From NCBI GenBank assembly GCA_028282725.1, contig JANQHF010000125.1, positions 1 through 64,000 of the forward strand: a stretch of 64,000 nt of DNA. The letters run 5' to 3'. Positions within the stretch are counted from its first letter, which is position 1, and each line of letters opens with the position of its first letter. Positions 45,635 to 54,248 of the stretch are shown piece by piece. Made by a program: the position numbers and the translations under genes. The notes beneath the pieces were generated by a model. That model saw only the letters and a program-made list of their open reading frames with translations, did not search any database and was not told the DNA's origin. Origin of the DNA: Saprospiraceae bacterium (GTDB lineage Bacteria; Bacteroidota; Bacteroidia; Chitinophagales; Saprospiraceae).

Positions 45635-46797
45635 GAGAAATCACGTTCCTTGAAGATACATGGATCCGCACCAGTATTGCAAACGATACACTATTGGATA
45701 ATGACTTCAACAAACACGTCTTAGGATTCATTAGGAAAGGAAAGACAATTAAAGTCAAGGATGGAACTCATCGCAGTAATATAAGAATTACCGACAGAGT
45801 CAATAATTTCTCCATCACTTCAGATAGATGGTTTACTGATCAAAATGGATGGTATTATTGGTATGGAAGTACTTCCGAGGGCTACCAAGAGATCATAAGT
45901 CAATTTACCTCAGAAAGTAATGAATTAAACAAATGGCCTGATAGCTTTTGGAATAACTTCTCATATATAGAAAATGCCGAAAAGATTAATTGGGCATTGG
46001 AAAGATTAGACATTGTAAACAACTTTTGGACCGAGGGTATTAGAGGAAACGACATACGGATCGCCATATTAGATGATGGAATAAGAGGAAACAACAAAAA
46101 TCTAAACGTTGTCAAAGAATCAAATTATGGTTTTCCACAGTATAATCATGGCACTAAATGCGCAAATCTAATAGGTGGAAAAGGTATTGCTGGTGTATTT
46201 GGTATTGCACCAGAATCACAAATTTTATCGTATTGTATTTCACACGATAACAACTCCATACCGAACATTAATAGAGTCAATCTAGCACTTAATGAAGCCA
46301 TTGAGGATGAAGTTAATATCATCAATATGAGCTTTTATATTTCTGAGAAAAATCAGTTTCTAAATTCACCCCAGTATAACTTAATGAAGACGCTCATATC
46401 TAAGGCACACGCAAAGGGAATACTTTGCATTTCTTCATTCGGAAACACTCCGTACAGGCGAAAATATTATCCTTCATGTTTTGAAGATTGCCTGTCTATA
46501 GGAGGATATGATACACAAGGCCAACCACTTAAAAAAATGCCAAAGAACGATAGCCTGGACTTTCTATCTCCTGGTGAGAACCTACGTGTACATCTCGGCG
46601 ACAGTGATAACTCTTTTTTCGGAGAAACGAGCGCCTCTAGTGCGTTTACAAGCGGAATAATGGCATTAATCATTCAAAGATCAGGATTAAAATCTCATAA
46701 AGTAATGAACCTGATAAGAACAACTAATAATGGCGATAACTCAGGTTACATAAATTTAACAATTGATTATTTAAAATCGAAAAAGCTATTGCAATGA
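45631..46797 (+). CDS. cytoplasmic subtilisin-like (S8) serine protease with an N-terminal SH3-like domain
   Basis: A 388-residue protein with no signal peptide. Residues ~1-80 resemble a small SH3-like beta-barrel (VLGFIRKGKTIKV, WYYWYGS). The S8 catalytic domain follows: Asp148 in AILDDGI, His173 in NHGTKCANLIGG, oxyanion Asn272 in SSFGNTP and the nucleophile Ser334 in GETSASSAFTSG. The residue usually Pro after the serine motif is Ala. All four catalytic elements are intact. It overlaps both its neighbours by 4 bp. An intracellular subtilase coupled to membrane proteins recalls protease-effector modules of bacterial immunity, but this combination is not one I recognise, and the substrate is unknown. 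Confidence 0.88.
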   Translation: MREITFLEDTWIRTSIANDTLLDNDFNKHVLGFIRKGKTIKVKDGTHRSNIRITDRVNNFSITSDRWFTDQNGWYYWYGSTSEGYQEIISQFTSESNELNKWPDSFWNNFSYIENAEKINWALERLDIVNNFWTEGIRGNDIRIAILDDGIRGNNKNLNVVKESNYGFPQYNHGTKCANLIGGKGIAGVFGIAPESQILSYCISHDNNSIPNINRVNLALNEAIEDEVNIINMSFYISEKNQFLNSPQYNLMKTLISKAHAKGILCISSFGNTPYRRKYYPSCFEDCLSIGGYDTQGQPLKKMPKNDSLDFLSPGENLRVHLGDSDNSFFGETSASSAFTSGIMALIIQRSGLKSHKVMNLIRTTNNGDNSGYINLTIDYLKSKKLLQ

Positions 46798-48746
46798 AAA
46801 CAATCTTAATTACATCAATACTTTTTATCTGGTGTCAATTACTAGTCTCACAATCGCAGTCATTTCTTGAAGATGTTAAGAAGATTAAGAGCATCTATGA
46901 TATATATGGCACCTTAGATTATAGAGCAATGACGACTACTGAGAAAGATAATCTATTTAAGATTTTCAAGAAATATAGTAATAAGACGACCCAAGACGAG
47001 CTGGCGAATGAATACGGTACAAATGAATACTTTACCAACAATGGATTACTCGAAGACATGCCCGCTGGATTAGCGAGTATATCAACAGTTCCGTCATTAC
47101 CAGGTGCCAATAGCCCTCCAACACCGTTTGTTTCAAATCTTATATGGGGAGCAACCGACTTTCTGGTTAAGAGAACCAAAGAAGAGCTAAAAATTACATT
47201 CTTCGATAAGTTCTCGAAAAAGGTCCAAGAATCTCCAGAACTCTCAACTCTTTTCAGCAATACATCCCAAACTCTTTCAGGAATAGGAGATGACGTATAC
47301 AATTATCGTCTTTTTCTAACCACGTTACAAACCTCATTTCGGACTGATCTGGAAGGATTACCCAATTCTTTTGCCAACTACGTAGAAACAAATACCACTG
47401 CTTTTGAACCACAGGAAAGAGCATTTATCGCTGATCTGTTACAAGGCTCACAAAAATTTATCGATAACGGGGTAAATGGAGAATCAATCATATCAATTAT
47501 TTCATTCCTAGCAGAGGAATCAAGGAATGAAATTTCTGCTGGCAACATTACAACTGCCAATTTGAAATTATGGAACATACGAAACTCCGTGGTTCTAGTA
47601 AATATTGCGGTTGCAGCACTGTTGGAAAATAGCAATACCATCAATTTTATCGAATTGGATCACCTGGAAGCAGTGATTTCTGATCCCGTCGCATCAGACT
47701 TCTTCTTCGGTCTGTTGTATCAAAAACTTATAACTGATGAAGTCGAGTTGGGGGCTACACCCACATCCGTCGCCCATCTACTACGCACCAACATTGCACC
47801 ACCATCTGATAGTACCAAGAAGAGAAATGTTCTTGTATCATTGCGAAGCATTGTCCAACATGGAAATCTAATCGACGATATTCAGAAAGACTTACAAGAC
47901 CTTTCATCATATCCTAAGCAATCCTTACAGCGGACAAACAAGCATTACGAATTCATCAATGCCATATCCACCATAATGAAGAATTTGATAGATGTCTTCG
48001 TTGAAGATGATGCAATCAAGCAGAATATTAGGGGTGGTATTGACATATTTGGCAGTGCAAGTAGAATACCTCTTGGGATCAAGCGAAAGCAATACACATC
48101 CGCAATCGTCGACGCGATTACTGTACTTGAGTATGCAATTAAATCAGATAGCAGTGGCATCGCGAAACGACTCCGAACATACGGAACTTTCATAGCTTCC
48201 ATTGCCCAGGCTACGGATGCCGATGAAATTAGTTCGGTTATTGATAATTATGCACTTCCGGTAGGAAGTTATATCGACAAGCGAGTTGACAAATCGAATG
48301 TGGCACTTAATGCCTACGTCGGCCCATGGATCGGTTTCGAAAGAGCGAAGGCAAAAGATATTACTTCATTGGAGGGCTCAGACTTCAGTGCAGCATTGAC
48401 AGCACCTATCGGAGTCGCTTTTTCTGGTTCTGGTAAAAATAGCAAACACTCCTTTACCGCGTTTCCCTTTCTCCTAGATCTTGGAGCACCTGTTGCATTC
48501 AGATTTGGAAACGAGAATTTAGAAGACTTGGCTAATATTGAATGGGAAAACATCGTCTCACCAGGACTACAGCTTTCATGGGGTATTCCTAAGTTATTTT
48601 CGATAAGCGGCGCATTTCAATGGGGACCTCGTCTCAGGAAAGTCACCAATGAAGATTTAGAAATCGACGAGGTCAAATCTATACGGTTTGGCTTAAGTTT
48701 TACTGTTGATTTGCCTGTCGCTACAATTAGCAGAAAATCACATTGA
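46794..48746 (+). CDS. exported protein with helical body and C-terminal beta-barrel-like region
   Basis: Protein of 650 residues with a signal peptide (ITSILFIWCQLLVSQ). The body (~40-500) is mainly helical with no recognised family. The last ~140 residues contain amphipathic strands typical of outer-membrane barrels (VALNAYVGPWIGF, SAALTAPIGVAFSG, FPFLLDLGAPVAFRFG, SISGAFQWGPRL, IRFGLSFTVDLPV). Outer-membrane location is inferred. It is encoded with a 4-bp overlap after the subtilase gene. It may be the envelope-facing arm of the operon's complex. Confidence 0.68.
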   Translation: MKTILITSILFIWCQLLVSQSQSFLEDVKKIKSIYDIYGTLDYRAMTTTEKDNLFKIFKKYSNKTTQDELANEYGTNEYFTNNGLLEDMPAGLASISTVPSLPGANSPPTPFVSNLIWGATDFLVKRTKEELKITFFDKFSKKVQESPELSTLFSNTSQTLSGIGDDVYNYRLFLTTLQTSFRTDLEGLPNSFANYVETNTTAFEPQERAFIADLLQGSQKFIDNGVNGESIISIISFLAEESRNEISAGNITTANLKLWNIRNSVVLVNIAVAALLENSNTINFIELDHLEAVISDPVASDFFFGLLYQKLITDEVELGATPTSVAHLLRTNIAPPSDSTKKRNVLVSLRSIVQHGNLIDDIQKDLQDLSSYPKQSLQRTNKHYEFINAISTIMKNLIDVFVEDDAIKQNIRGGIDIFGSASRIPLGIKRKQYTSAIVDAITVLEYAIKSDSSGIAKRLRTYGTFIASIAQATDADEISSVIDNYALPVGSYIDKRVDKSNVALNAYVGPWIGFERAKAKDITSLEGSDFSAALTAPIGVAFSGSGKNSKHSFTAFPFLLDLGAPVAFRFGNENLEDLANIEWENIVSPGLQLSWGIPKLFSISGAFQWGPRLRKVTNEDLEIDEVKSIRFGLSFTVDLPVATISRKSH

Positions 48747-48799
48747 CCTTGTAGATGATCATAGGTATTGCTTTATTTATTTAACTGAAATTAATCACC

Positions 48800-49753
48800 A
48801 TGTCAGACTCAATAAGCAAAAAAGAAGCGAATATTATTCGTATTCTTCGTATAATCATTTTTGTAGTCGGCATTATACTCTTGGGATTTATCGCAGGATG
48901 GATTGTGGATGATCTAATCCGAGATACGCTCATCCCAGAAATACCATTTAAGAGCAATGACGTAAAAAAGACTATAGCAGGTCTTTTCATTGCTTTGACT
49001 GGATATAGCTTAAGAAGGCTACTTATTGATGATATTGATGATTTAATTCGATACCTCGGAATAAAGGACTTAAAAGAGAAGATCAGAGTTCCCGGCAATA
49101 CGACCGAAAATCAAGTCTCAGGTAATGGAATGGTATTTAAACTTCTGGATCTACCCCGATTTACATCTTACTATTTGATGATACTCTCTATTCCGGTAGG
49201 TTTACTTGCGGCTACAGAACTATTTGGGAAAGAATCCGATCAAACAATCAAACCTGTGTACGCTTTTTCATTGAATGACCGATCCATGGCAGTAGATGAT
49301 CTGTCCAGCTTCAAATTGTACCTTACTTTTGAGAATAAGGTAACGACCTTAGAACCTAACCGTGATCAGGCACAAATAGCGCTATTGCGCAATACAATTC
49401 TGGCTACATCATCTTGTATTCAAGACAAAAGTGACACCATTGAATATAAGATCGTAGGATATGCAAGCAACCCAGGAACTCCTAATGAAAACATTGAACT
49501 CGCGGAGAAGCGATCATTATACGTTCAAAATCTTATACAACAGATTATCAGCAAAGATGACTATCTAAGTGCTTTCAAAGACAATATTATTATTAATTCC
49601 AAAGAATGGGAGCTTGAAGATTACGACCTCATGAATCGCTTGAAATTTGATGAAACAAGTGGTGAAACCCGTGGTTTGGGAAAAAGCAGTAGTGCAGAGT
49701 ATTATAATCGACGAGCTGAAATATTTATTGTGAGATTAGGCAATTGTCAATAA
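48800..49753 (+). CDS. inner-membrane protein with periplasmic OmpA-like domain
   Basis: A 317-residue protein with TM segments at ~15-35 (IIIFVVGIILLGFIAGWIV), ~58-72 (weaker) and ~123-142 (YYLMILSIPVGLLAATEL). The C-terminal ~160 residues carry an OmpA-like/peptidoglycan-associating pattern: EYKIVGYASNPGTP, ENIELAEKRSLYVQNLI and SAEYYNRRAEIFIVRL. The layout (membrane anchor plus OmpA domain) resembles MotB- and TssL-like components that link a membrane complex to peptidoglycan. It starts 53 bp after the preceding gene, on the same strand. Family assignment is by pattern only. Confidence 0.7.
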   Translation: MSDSISKKEANIIRILRIIIFVVGIILLGFIAGWIVDDLIRDTLIPEIPFKSNDVKKTIAGLFIALTGYSLRRLLIDDIDDLIRYLGIKDLKEKIRVPGNTTENQVSGNGMVFKLLDLPRFTSYYLMILSIPVGLLAATELFGKESDQTIKPVYAFSLNDRSMAVDDLSSFKLYLTFENKVTTLEPNRDQAQIALLRNTILATSSCIQDKSDTIEYKIVGYASNPGTPNENIELAEKRSLYVQNLIQQIISKDDYLSAFKDNIIINSKEWELEDYDLMNRLKFDETSGETRGLGKSSSAEYYNRRAEIFIVRLGNCQ

Positions 49754-49762
49754 ATCAGGACC

Positions 49763-50233
49763 ATGGCAGAATGGGCAAATCAAGACAAGTTTTGGGCAGA
49801 GACGATACGAAATGTTTTGATCACAGCCGTAGGTGGCTACTTGGCTATCATGTACTTTAAACCTCATGAAAACCTGAGCAAAAAGAGAATGGAAATGAGG
49901 GTCGCAGTCATCGATAATTACTTAGAGAGTTCCTACAAGTATACTTCGGCAATGTACGATGTGATCATCAATGAAAAAGACTTCAAAGACATCCAAAAAG
50001 AGCTGGATCAATATCGCTCAGACAGTAATATCTTACAAGTCTACTTTCAGAACGATCCTGATATTACTTCCCAAAAGATTTATGTCGACACCTTGGTCAA
50101 TCGGTTATATAACAATATTCGGTACTCTCGCCTTTCACAGGAAACCTTAAAGCAGCTGAGAACCGAGGTAAAAAAAGAACACAATAAAGTTGGTCATATG
50201 GCACTGACATCCTTAAATTTTTTTGAGAAATAA
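49763..50233 (+). CDS. small membrane-anchored helical protein
   Basis: A 156-residue protein with one N-terminal TM segment (IRNVLITAVGGYLAIMYFKP, residues ~15-34) and a soluble helical domain, rich in Asp, Lys and Tyr, that may form a helical bundle (NYLESSYKYTSAMYDV). It starts 9 bp after the OmpA-like gene, so it is the last gene of the five-gene plus-strand operon. No known family is recognised. It faces the convergent lipoprotein gene 4 bp away. Confidence 0.6.
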   Translation: MAEWANQDKFWAETIRNVLITAVGGYLAIMYFKPHENLSKKRMEMRVAVIDNYLESSYKYTSAMYDVIINEKDFKDIQKELDQYRSDSNILQVYFQNDPDITSQKIYVDTLVNRLYNNIRYSRLSQETLKQLRTEVKKEHNKVGHMALTSLNFFEK

Positions 50234-50237
50234 AAAA

Positions 50238-50825
50238 TTAATCTTCCCAGCTCCATCGATTGATTCCCGTACCCCAAATCTCATCCCTGAAAGTAATCGT
50301 CCATGGCAAGTCATCACGTAATGTAATATTGGTTTCTGACGGGCTAAACACGAGATGTATATTTCGATATTCTGTCAGACCATGTGTGTTTTCATATTGA
50401 GTTAAGACTGGGTTCAAAGTTCCTGATGGTGTTTGAAGAGACCAATAGTCTTTCAGCCGAAAGTTAAGCATCTGCTGACGTGAATCGTACGCATCGAATG
50501 TTTCGATGGAGCTATAAGTCACATCCCCGGCAGCCTTTTCAGGGTTCGGAGCGATGGTAAAGAGGAAATGGAGATTGGGAGAATAATAATTAAGTAGACT
50601 GTCAAAGTCAGGATGTGTCATATATTCTGTTTCAGACATCGCGAGATAGGAGGCAGGTAAATATTTGAGAGTGAAAATGAAAGGGCCCGCCTTTCGTATC
50701 TTTATAAATCCATGATCTGGATCTGATAAGTACTGTCGATATGATTTTATGTCCTGCGGGTAAGATGGTTTACAATGGCTAAAACCTATAGTCACCACTA
50801 TTAATAATGGCAAATACTTAATCAT
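50238..50825 (-). CDS. lipoprotein at the end of the sigma/M78/OmpH-like operon
   Basis: A 195-residue protein from the ATG at 50825; an upstream GTG at 50831 is also possible. The signal peptide ends in a lipobox GFSHC with Cys17. The rest is a soluble domain with FIFTLKYLPASYLAMSE and a final ITFRDEIWGTGINRWSWED. Family not recognised. It overlaps the OmpH-like gene by 8 bp. Export to the outer membrane is likely. A lipoprotein following a Skp-like chaperone suggests it handles or presents an exported client, possibly an RHS-type product, but no direct evidence links them. Confidence 0.6.
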   Translation of the reverse strand: MIKYLPLLIVVTIGFSHCKPSYPQDIKSYRQYLSDPDHGFIKIRKAGPFIFTLKYLPASYLAMSETEYMTHPDFDSLLNYYSPNLHFLFTIAPNPEKAAGDVTYSSIETFDAYDSRQQMLNFRLKDYWSLQTPSGTLNPVLTQYENTHGLTEYRNIHLVFSPSETNITLRDDLPWTITFRDEIWGTGINRWSWED

Positions 50826-51318
50826 ACTCACCAGTCATGTAATATTCATTCAGTGCCACTTGCAGCTCTTGAGTAATATCATGCTTTGCCTTCCCATATA
50901 GCAAACTTCCGTCTGATGTAGTGCCCATGATAAAATCATAGCCTTCACGTTCTCCATATAGCTCTATGAAGTTATTAATCTGGTCGAGGACCGCTTTTGT
51001 CATCTTGGAGTCTTCTTCTTGTGCTAATTGCTGAACCTCCAGGTTGTAGCGATCGAAGTTTTGTTGTAGCGATTGTAATTGAGCTTGCGGGAGATCCCGT
51101 TGGATGGCTTGTTGGAGATCTGACCGAAGAGTGTCGAGGTTAGCCATCCACTGTTGTTGTTTAATTCTGAAAGCTTGTTTAGCTTCTTTCATGCCGGCAT
51201 ATTCGTTCACTAAGGTATCGGAGACTACATAAGCTATTTTCGGTTTGCTAGAGAGCAGTAAAGAAACAACAACAATTGACGCTATAATGGTAAAAATTAT
51301 AATTACTTGATTTTTCAT
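50818..51318 (-). CDS. OmpH/Skp-family chaperone-like protein
   Basis: A 166-residue protein from the ATG at 51318; a longer start at 51375 would run into the M78 gene. An N-terminal TM or signal-anchor (IIIFTIIASIVVVSLLL) is followed by the OmpH pattern: KIAYVVSDTLVNEYAGMKEA, then a coiled-coil tentacle-like region (RSDLQQAIQRDLPQAQLQSLQQ) and the small beta end GYDFIMGTTSDGSLLYG. Skp proteins hold unfolded outer-membrane proteins in the periplasm. The uncleaved-looking anchor suggests a membrane-tethered version. It starts 2 bp after the M78 peptidase stop. A periplasmic chaperone in an operon of cytoplasmic regulators is unusual. Confidence 0.75.
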   Translation of the reverse strand: MKNQVIIIFTIIASIVVVSLLLSSKPKIAYVVSDTLVNEYAGMKEAKQAFRIKQQQWMANLDTLRSDLQQAIQRDLPQAQLQSLQQNFDRYNLEVQQLAQEEDSKMTKAVLDQINNFIELYGEREGYDFIMGTTSDGSLLYGKAKHDITQELQVALNEYYMTGEYD

Positions 51319-51320
51319 AA

Positions 51321-52115
51321 TCAAACTTCCCAGACAACGCTCAAAATGTTTTTGTAGGCCTTGGTGACAATACAATACTCATAAAAATCAGTGTCACTTT
51401 GGTCGTAATTTATTTCGAACCAAGTGGATTTCTTTATTGATTGCCGTAATTCTGACTTCTTATAAATAGGCTCGTAATTTTCATCTATATATTCAAGCGC
51501 TACTGAATCTTCTGGAGGTGGAAGTTTGGTCAGACTTTTAATAAAAACTCTTAAATCACTCGACTTTTTCCAATACTTAACCCTACCATCGAAAATATGA
51601 AATAACGCCATCGGATAAAGATTCAAATCAAAATACTTAAATGCAACAGAAGTGATACTCGTTTGAAAGCGATCTGCTAGACGACTCAGTAGTTCTGGAC
51701 TCAGAGGCTCTTTAGAAGCTTCATGATAAAAGAGATCTCTTGGCATCAAGTATTCAGATGCAAATTGATTGGCTTCATACTCTTGAATCCCTCTCTTTAA
51801 TTTTTTTTCCATATTGTTGAACCAGAACAGACTTGTACTATCATCATGGACACTAGCTCCTTTATGCATTTCTAAATGGCCTAGTTCATGAGCTAATGCG
51901 AACCTTCTACGTCCTTCGTAGTGGATATTGGAGTTTATATAAACAGTACTAATTGTTTTACCGTGAACGATTCTGCCATCTGTATTGCCCATCGGTAGGT
52001 ATTTTACAAATCCTCCTCTTCCTAAAATTACCTCTTCAAGATCAATTTCTGATGGATCGGAGATGCCTATTTCCTCTCTCAATGTAATAGCCGCAAGTTG
52101 TCCTTTATTTATCAT
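51321..52115 (-). CDS. ImmA/IrrE (M78) family metallopeptidase
   Basis: A 264-residue cytoplasmic zinc protease. The signature HELGH lies at residues 76-80, and E114 in the EAN-x-F context (EYEANQFASEYLMP) is a likely third ligand. The C-terminal half (~150-264) is a separate domain. M78 peptidases such as ImmA, IrrE and CapP cleave HTH repressors when activated by DNA damage or other signals. The gene overlaps the 137-residue helical protein by 11 bp and is in the same transcript as a sigma-like factor. The likely target is that helical protein or another regulator, which would release the sigma-like factor, but this is inference. Confidence 0.88.
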   Translation of the reverse strand: MINKGQLAAITLREEIGISDPSEIDLEEVILGRGGFVKYLPMGNTDGRIVHGKTISTVYINSNIHYEGRRRFALAHELGHLEMHKGASVHDDSTSLFWFNNMEKKLKRGIQEYEANQFASEYLMPRDLFYHEASKEPLSPELLSRLADRFQTSITSVAFKYFDLNLYPMALFHIFDGRVKYWKKSSDLRVFIKSLTKLPPPEDSVALEYIDENYEPIYKKSELRQSIKKSTWFEINYDQSDTDFYEYCIVTKAYKNILSVVWEV

Positions 52116-52518
52116 TCAACTCCTGGTCAAGTTTATCCAAGATTTTGGTCAAATTTACTTGCTCCAGAATATTAATCATTTCTTCTTCAGTCATCTTCTC
52201 AAAATTTCTATAATTTACCAATAAGCCCTCTTGTTCCACTAGTTTCTTGAATATAGGAAAAACCTTCCCCTTATGTTTTTGATTGAGATCGGCCATTAGT
52301 CCAATTGCCCGAGGTAAAGAAATAATATTTTCTAAGTCCCTTTTACGTAATGAAGCTCTCCCCTTAAAAAGCAGCTTCTTATAAAGTTTGTTGTACTTTT
52401 CTTTTTGACCTGCATAGTCTTCGTCAAATTTATGAGCACTTGACTTACTGTAGTCTTTTTCTATATAAGCATTGAAAAGTGCAGTATCAATCTTTTCTAA
52501 GAAGTCTCTATTGCTCAT
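52105..52518 (-). CDS. helical protein encoded between the sigma-like factor and the M78 peptidase
   Basis: A 137-residue cytoplasmic, Lys/Glu-rich, all-helical protein with no recognised family. Segments such as ASLRKRDLENIISLPRAIG and EEEMINILEQVNLTKILDKL are predicted helices. It overlaps both the sigma-like gene (11 bp) and the M78 gene (11 bp), so the three are translated together. By position it fits a regulator that is held or cleaved by one of its partners, for example an inhibitor of the sigma-like factor. The alternative is a structural adaptor. No HTH is evident, so it does not look like a CapH-type repressor. Confidence 0.65.
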   Translation of the reverse strand: MSNRDFLEKIDTALFNAYIEKDYSKSSAHKFDEDYAGQKEKYNKLYKKLLFKGRASLRKRDLENIISLPRAIGLMADLNQKHKGKVFPIFKKLVEQEGLLVNYRNFEKMTEEEMINILEQVNLTKILDKLDQELNDK

Positions 52519-53071
52519 ACGAATGATTATTTATTATTTCTCTTATCAATGGTAGCTTCTTATCTAGTTTTTCATTGGCGCGATAGACCTTTTGTACATC
52601 GATTCCCCAGAATTCTGCAATTTCACGGGGCTTGTCCATTTCATCAAGCATTGATCTTAAAACCATTTCTTCATTTTCATCAATAGGGTATTTGTGTTTT
52701 TTGAGTTCCTCAATTATCAATTCTATAAGATACTCTGTTTTATCTTGATCGGTTTCTTTGTTAGCCTCAATGACTTCAACATCAATGTTTGAATCTACGT
52801 CAAGATATTTAAATCCATGTTGTTTATTATAAGAATGCACTAAACTCTTTACACTTCGAAAAAGGAATCGCCGGAATGTAATTCGTTTATTCCAGTTCCT
52901 ATCTCCAGTGACTACTTTCTCCAATACATCTTCAACGATCTTCTCAGCATCAACTATATTATTGCCTTTAATCCTGTTCTGAGCATACCGTACAAGATTT
53001 TGGAAGAGCACATCAAATTGAACTGACTCAAGTTCTGCCAAAGCTTCTTCAAGAGAGGCGAAATCACTCAT
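52508..53071 (-). CDS. RNA polymerase sigma-factor-like protein
   Basis: A 187-residue protein with an ECF sigma-like layout. Residues ~22-90 carry a region-2-like core with NNIVDAEKIVEDVLEKVV, RNWNKRITFRRFLFRSVKSLV. Residues ~135-180 carry a region-4-like HTH (REIAEFWGIDVQKVYRANEKL). The match is weaker than for the sigma at 4742, so it may be a divergent or anti-phage-associated sigma. It starts at the ATG at 53071, 75 bp from the divergent CBASS operon. It leads the operon with a helical protein and the M78 peptidase. Control of the neighbouring immune genes is likely by position. Confidence 0.7.
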   Translation of the reverse strand: MSDFASLEEALAELESVQFDVLFQNLVRYAQNRIKGNNIVDAEKIVEDVLEKVVTGDRNWNKRITFRRFLFRSVKSLVHSYNKQHGFKYLDVDSNIDVEVIEANKETDQDKTEYLIELIIEELKKHKYPIDENEEMVLRSMLDEMDKPREIAEFWGIDVQKVYRANEKLDKKLPLIREIINNHSYEQ

Positions 53072-53081
53072 TTTATATAAA

Positions 53082-53140
53082 TAGCTCTTTTTCCTAAAAT
53101 TTTTCCTGGAGTCACGTAAAAAAAGTATGAAGGAGAGCTA
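53082..53140. promoter_or_regulatory. inverted repeat in the divergent promoter region between the sigma-like operon and CBASS
   Basis: TAGCTCT at 53082-53088 and its complement AGAGCTA at 53134-53140 flank the 75-bp divergent intergenic region symmetrically. Such a repeat could bind a dimeric regulator of both operons. The right arm includes aaggagag, which also looks like a ribosome-binding site for the patatin gene, so chance is possible. Confidence 0.35.
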
Positions 53141-53146
53141 ATTAAA

Positions 53147-54244
53147 GTGAGGCCACTATTAAATGAGCTTATGGAACATACATTTTACAAAAATCAAGTA
53201 ACACAGGAAATTACAAGTGAAACTTCAATGAATATACCAAAACATTGCGAATTTAAGATACTTTCTATCGATGGAGGGGGTATAAAAGGTCTATATGCTG
53301 CAAGATTACTGGCTCAAATCGAAGAGCACACCCAGTCACTTATAGGTGATCAATTTGACATGCTATGTGGAACGTCTACCGGGGGGCTAATAACATTGGC
53401 CGTAACCAAAGGTATTCCTTGCAAAGAGGTAGCCAGATTTTATGAAGAGCATGGGCCATTGATCTTTCCGTTTGAGAATAGCAATAAACGTATGTTTCGA
53501 AAATTGCGACAGATGCTTTGGGGCTCTAAATATCAAAATGGCGCTCTTATCCAAGCCATAAAGGAACTGGTTAACGATTACGAAACTATGAATGCCTGCA
53601 ATCACATAATGTGTATTCCCGCATATAACCTGACAGCAGGACAACCCAAAGTCTTCAAAAAGCCATTTGCTCAATACCATGTTGATGGAAGGCATAAGAT
53701 CATCGATGTTGCTCTCGCAACATCAGCAGCACCAACGTATCTGCCAGCGGTGAAAATTGAAGGTGAACTGTATGTGGATGGCGGCATATTCAGCAATGAT
53801 CCAAGTATGATCGGTTACACTGAAGCGATGGATCACTTTATCGGCAAAACAAACCCCTGTGATAAGGGAATAGAGTATTCGACAATATCCATGTTGTCTA
53901 TCGGCCTCCCCGTAGAGCCACAAGGTGAAGTACCCGATATCTCGACTGATCAAGGGTTCATGCAATGGCGAGAAAAACTCATTCTTAAGGCGACGTCAGG
54001 AATGGATTTCATTACTCGGTATCAAGTCGAAAAACTCATTATGCTCGGTGGTGGCAAATATTTTAGATTGGAACCTCCCCAGCTGAACTCAAAACAATTG
54101 GATATTCTCCAAATGGATAATACTTCTAAGAATACAATAAGCATGCTGAATATGTATGGTCAAAGATTAGGCGATCATTACACAAGTAGTGCATGGTCAG
54201 AAATAGAGCACTTTTTTCTAAATTATAAAACATTAAATTTTTAA
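53147..54244 (+). CDS. capV: CBASS patatin-like phospholipase effector (CapV-type)
   Basis: A 365-residue patatin-like phospholipase, the predicted effector of the CBASS antiphage system. It has the oxyanion loop DGGGIKG (residues 42-48), the nucleophile elbow GTSTGG with Ser77, and the Asp of the catalytic dyad in DGG (Asp211). When activated by a cyclic oligonucleotide, CapV-type proteins degrade membrane phospholipids and stop phage spread by killing the cell. The GTG at 53147 is preceded by aaggagag at good spacing; ATGs at 53171 and 53228 are alternatives. The stop is 4 bp before the synthase gene. Membership of CBASS is clear from the following genes. Confidence 0.92.
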   Translation: MRPLLNELMEHTFYKNQVTQEITSETSMNIPKHCEFKILSIDGGGIKGLYAARLLAQIEEHTQSLIGDQFDMLCGTSTGGLITLAVTKGIPCKEVARFYEEHGPLIFPFENSNKRMFRKLRQMLWGSKYQNGALIQAIKELVNDYETMNACNHIMCIPAYNLTAGQPKVFKKPFAQYHVDGRHKIIDVALATSAAPTYLPAVKIEGELYVDGGIFSNDPSMIGYTEAMDHFIGKTNPCDKGIEYSTISMLSIGLPVEPQGEVPDISTDQGFMQWREKLILKATSGMDFITRYQVEKLIMLGGGKYFRLEPPQLNSKQLDILQMDNTSKNTISMLNMYGQRLGDHYTSSAWSEIEHFFLNYKTLNF

Positions 54245-54248
54245 TCCC

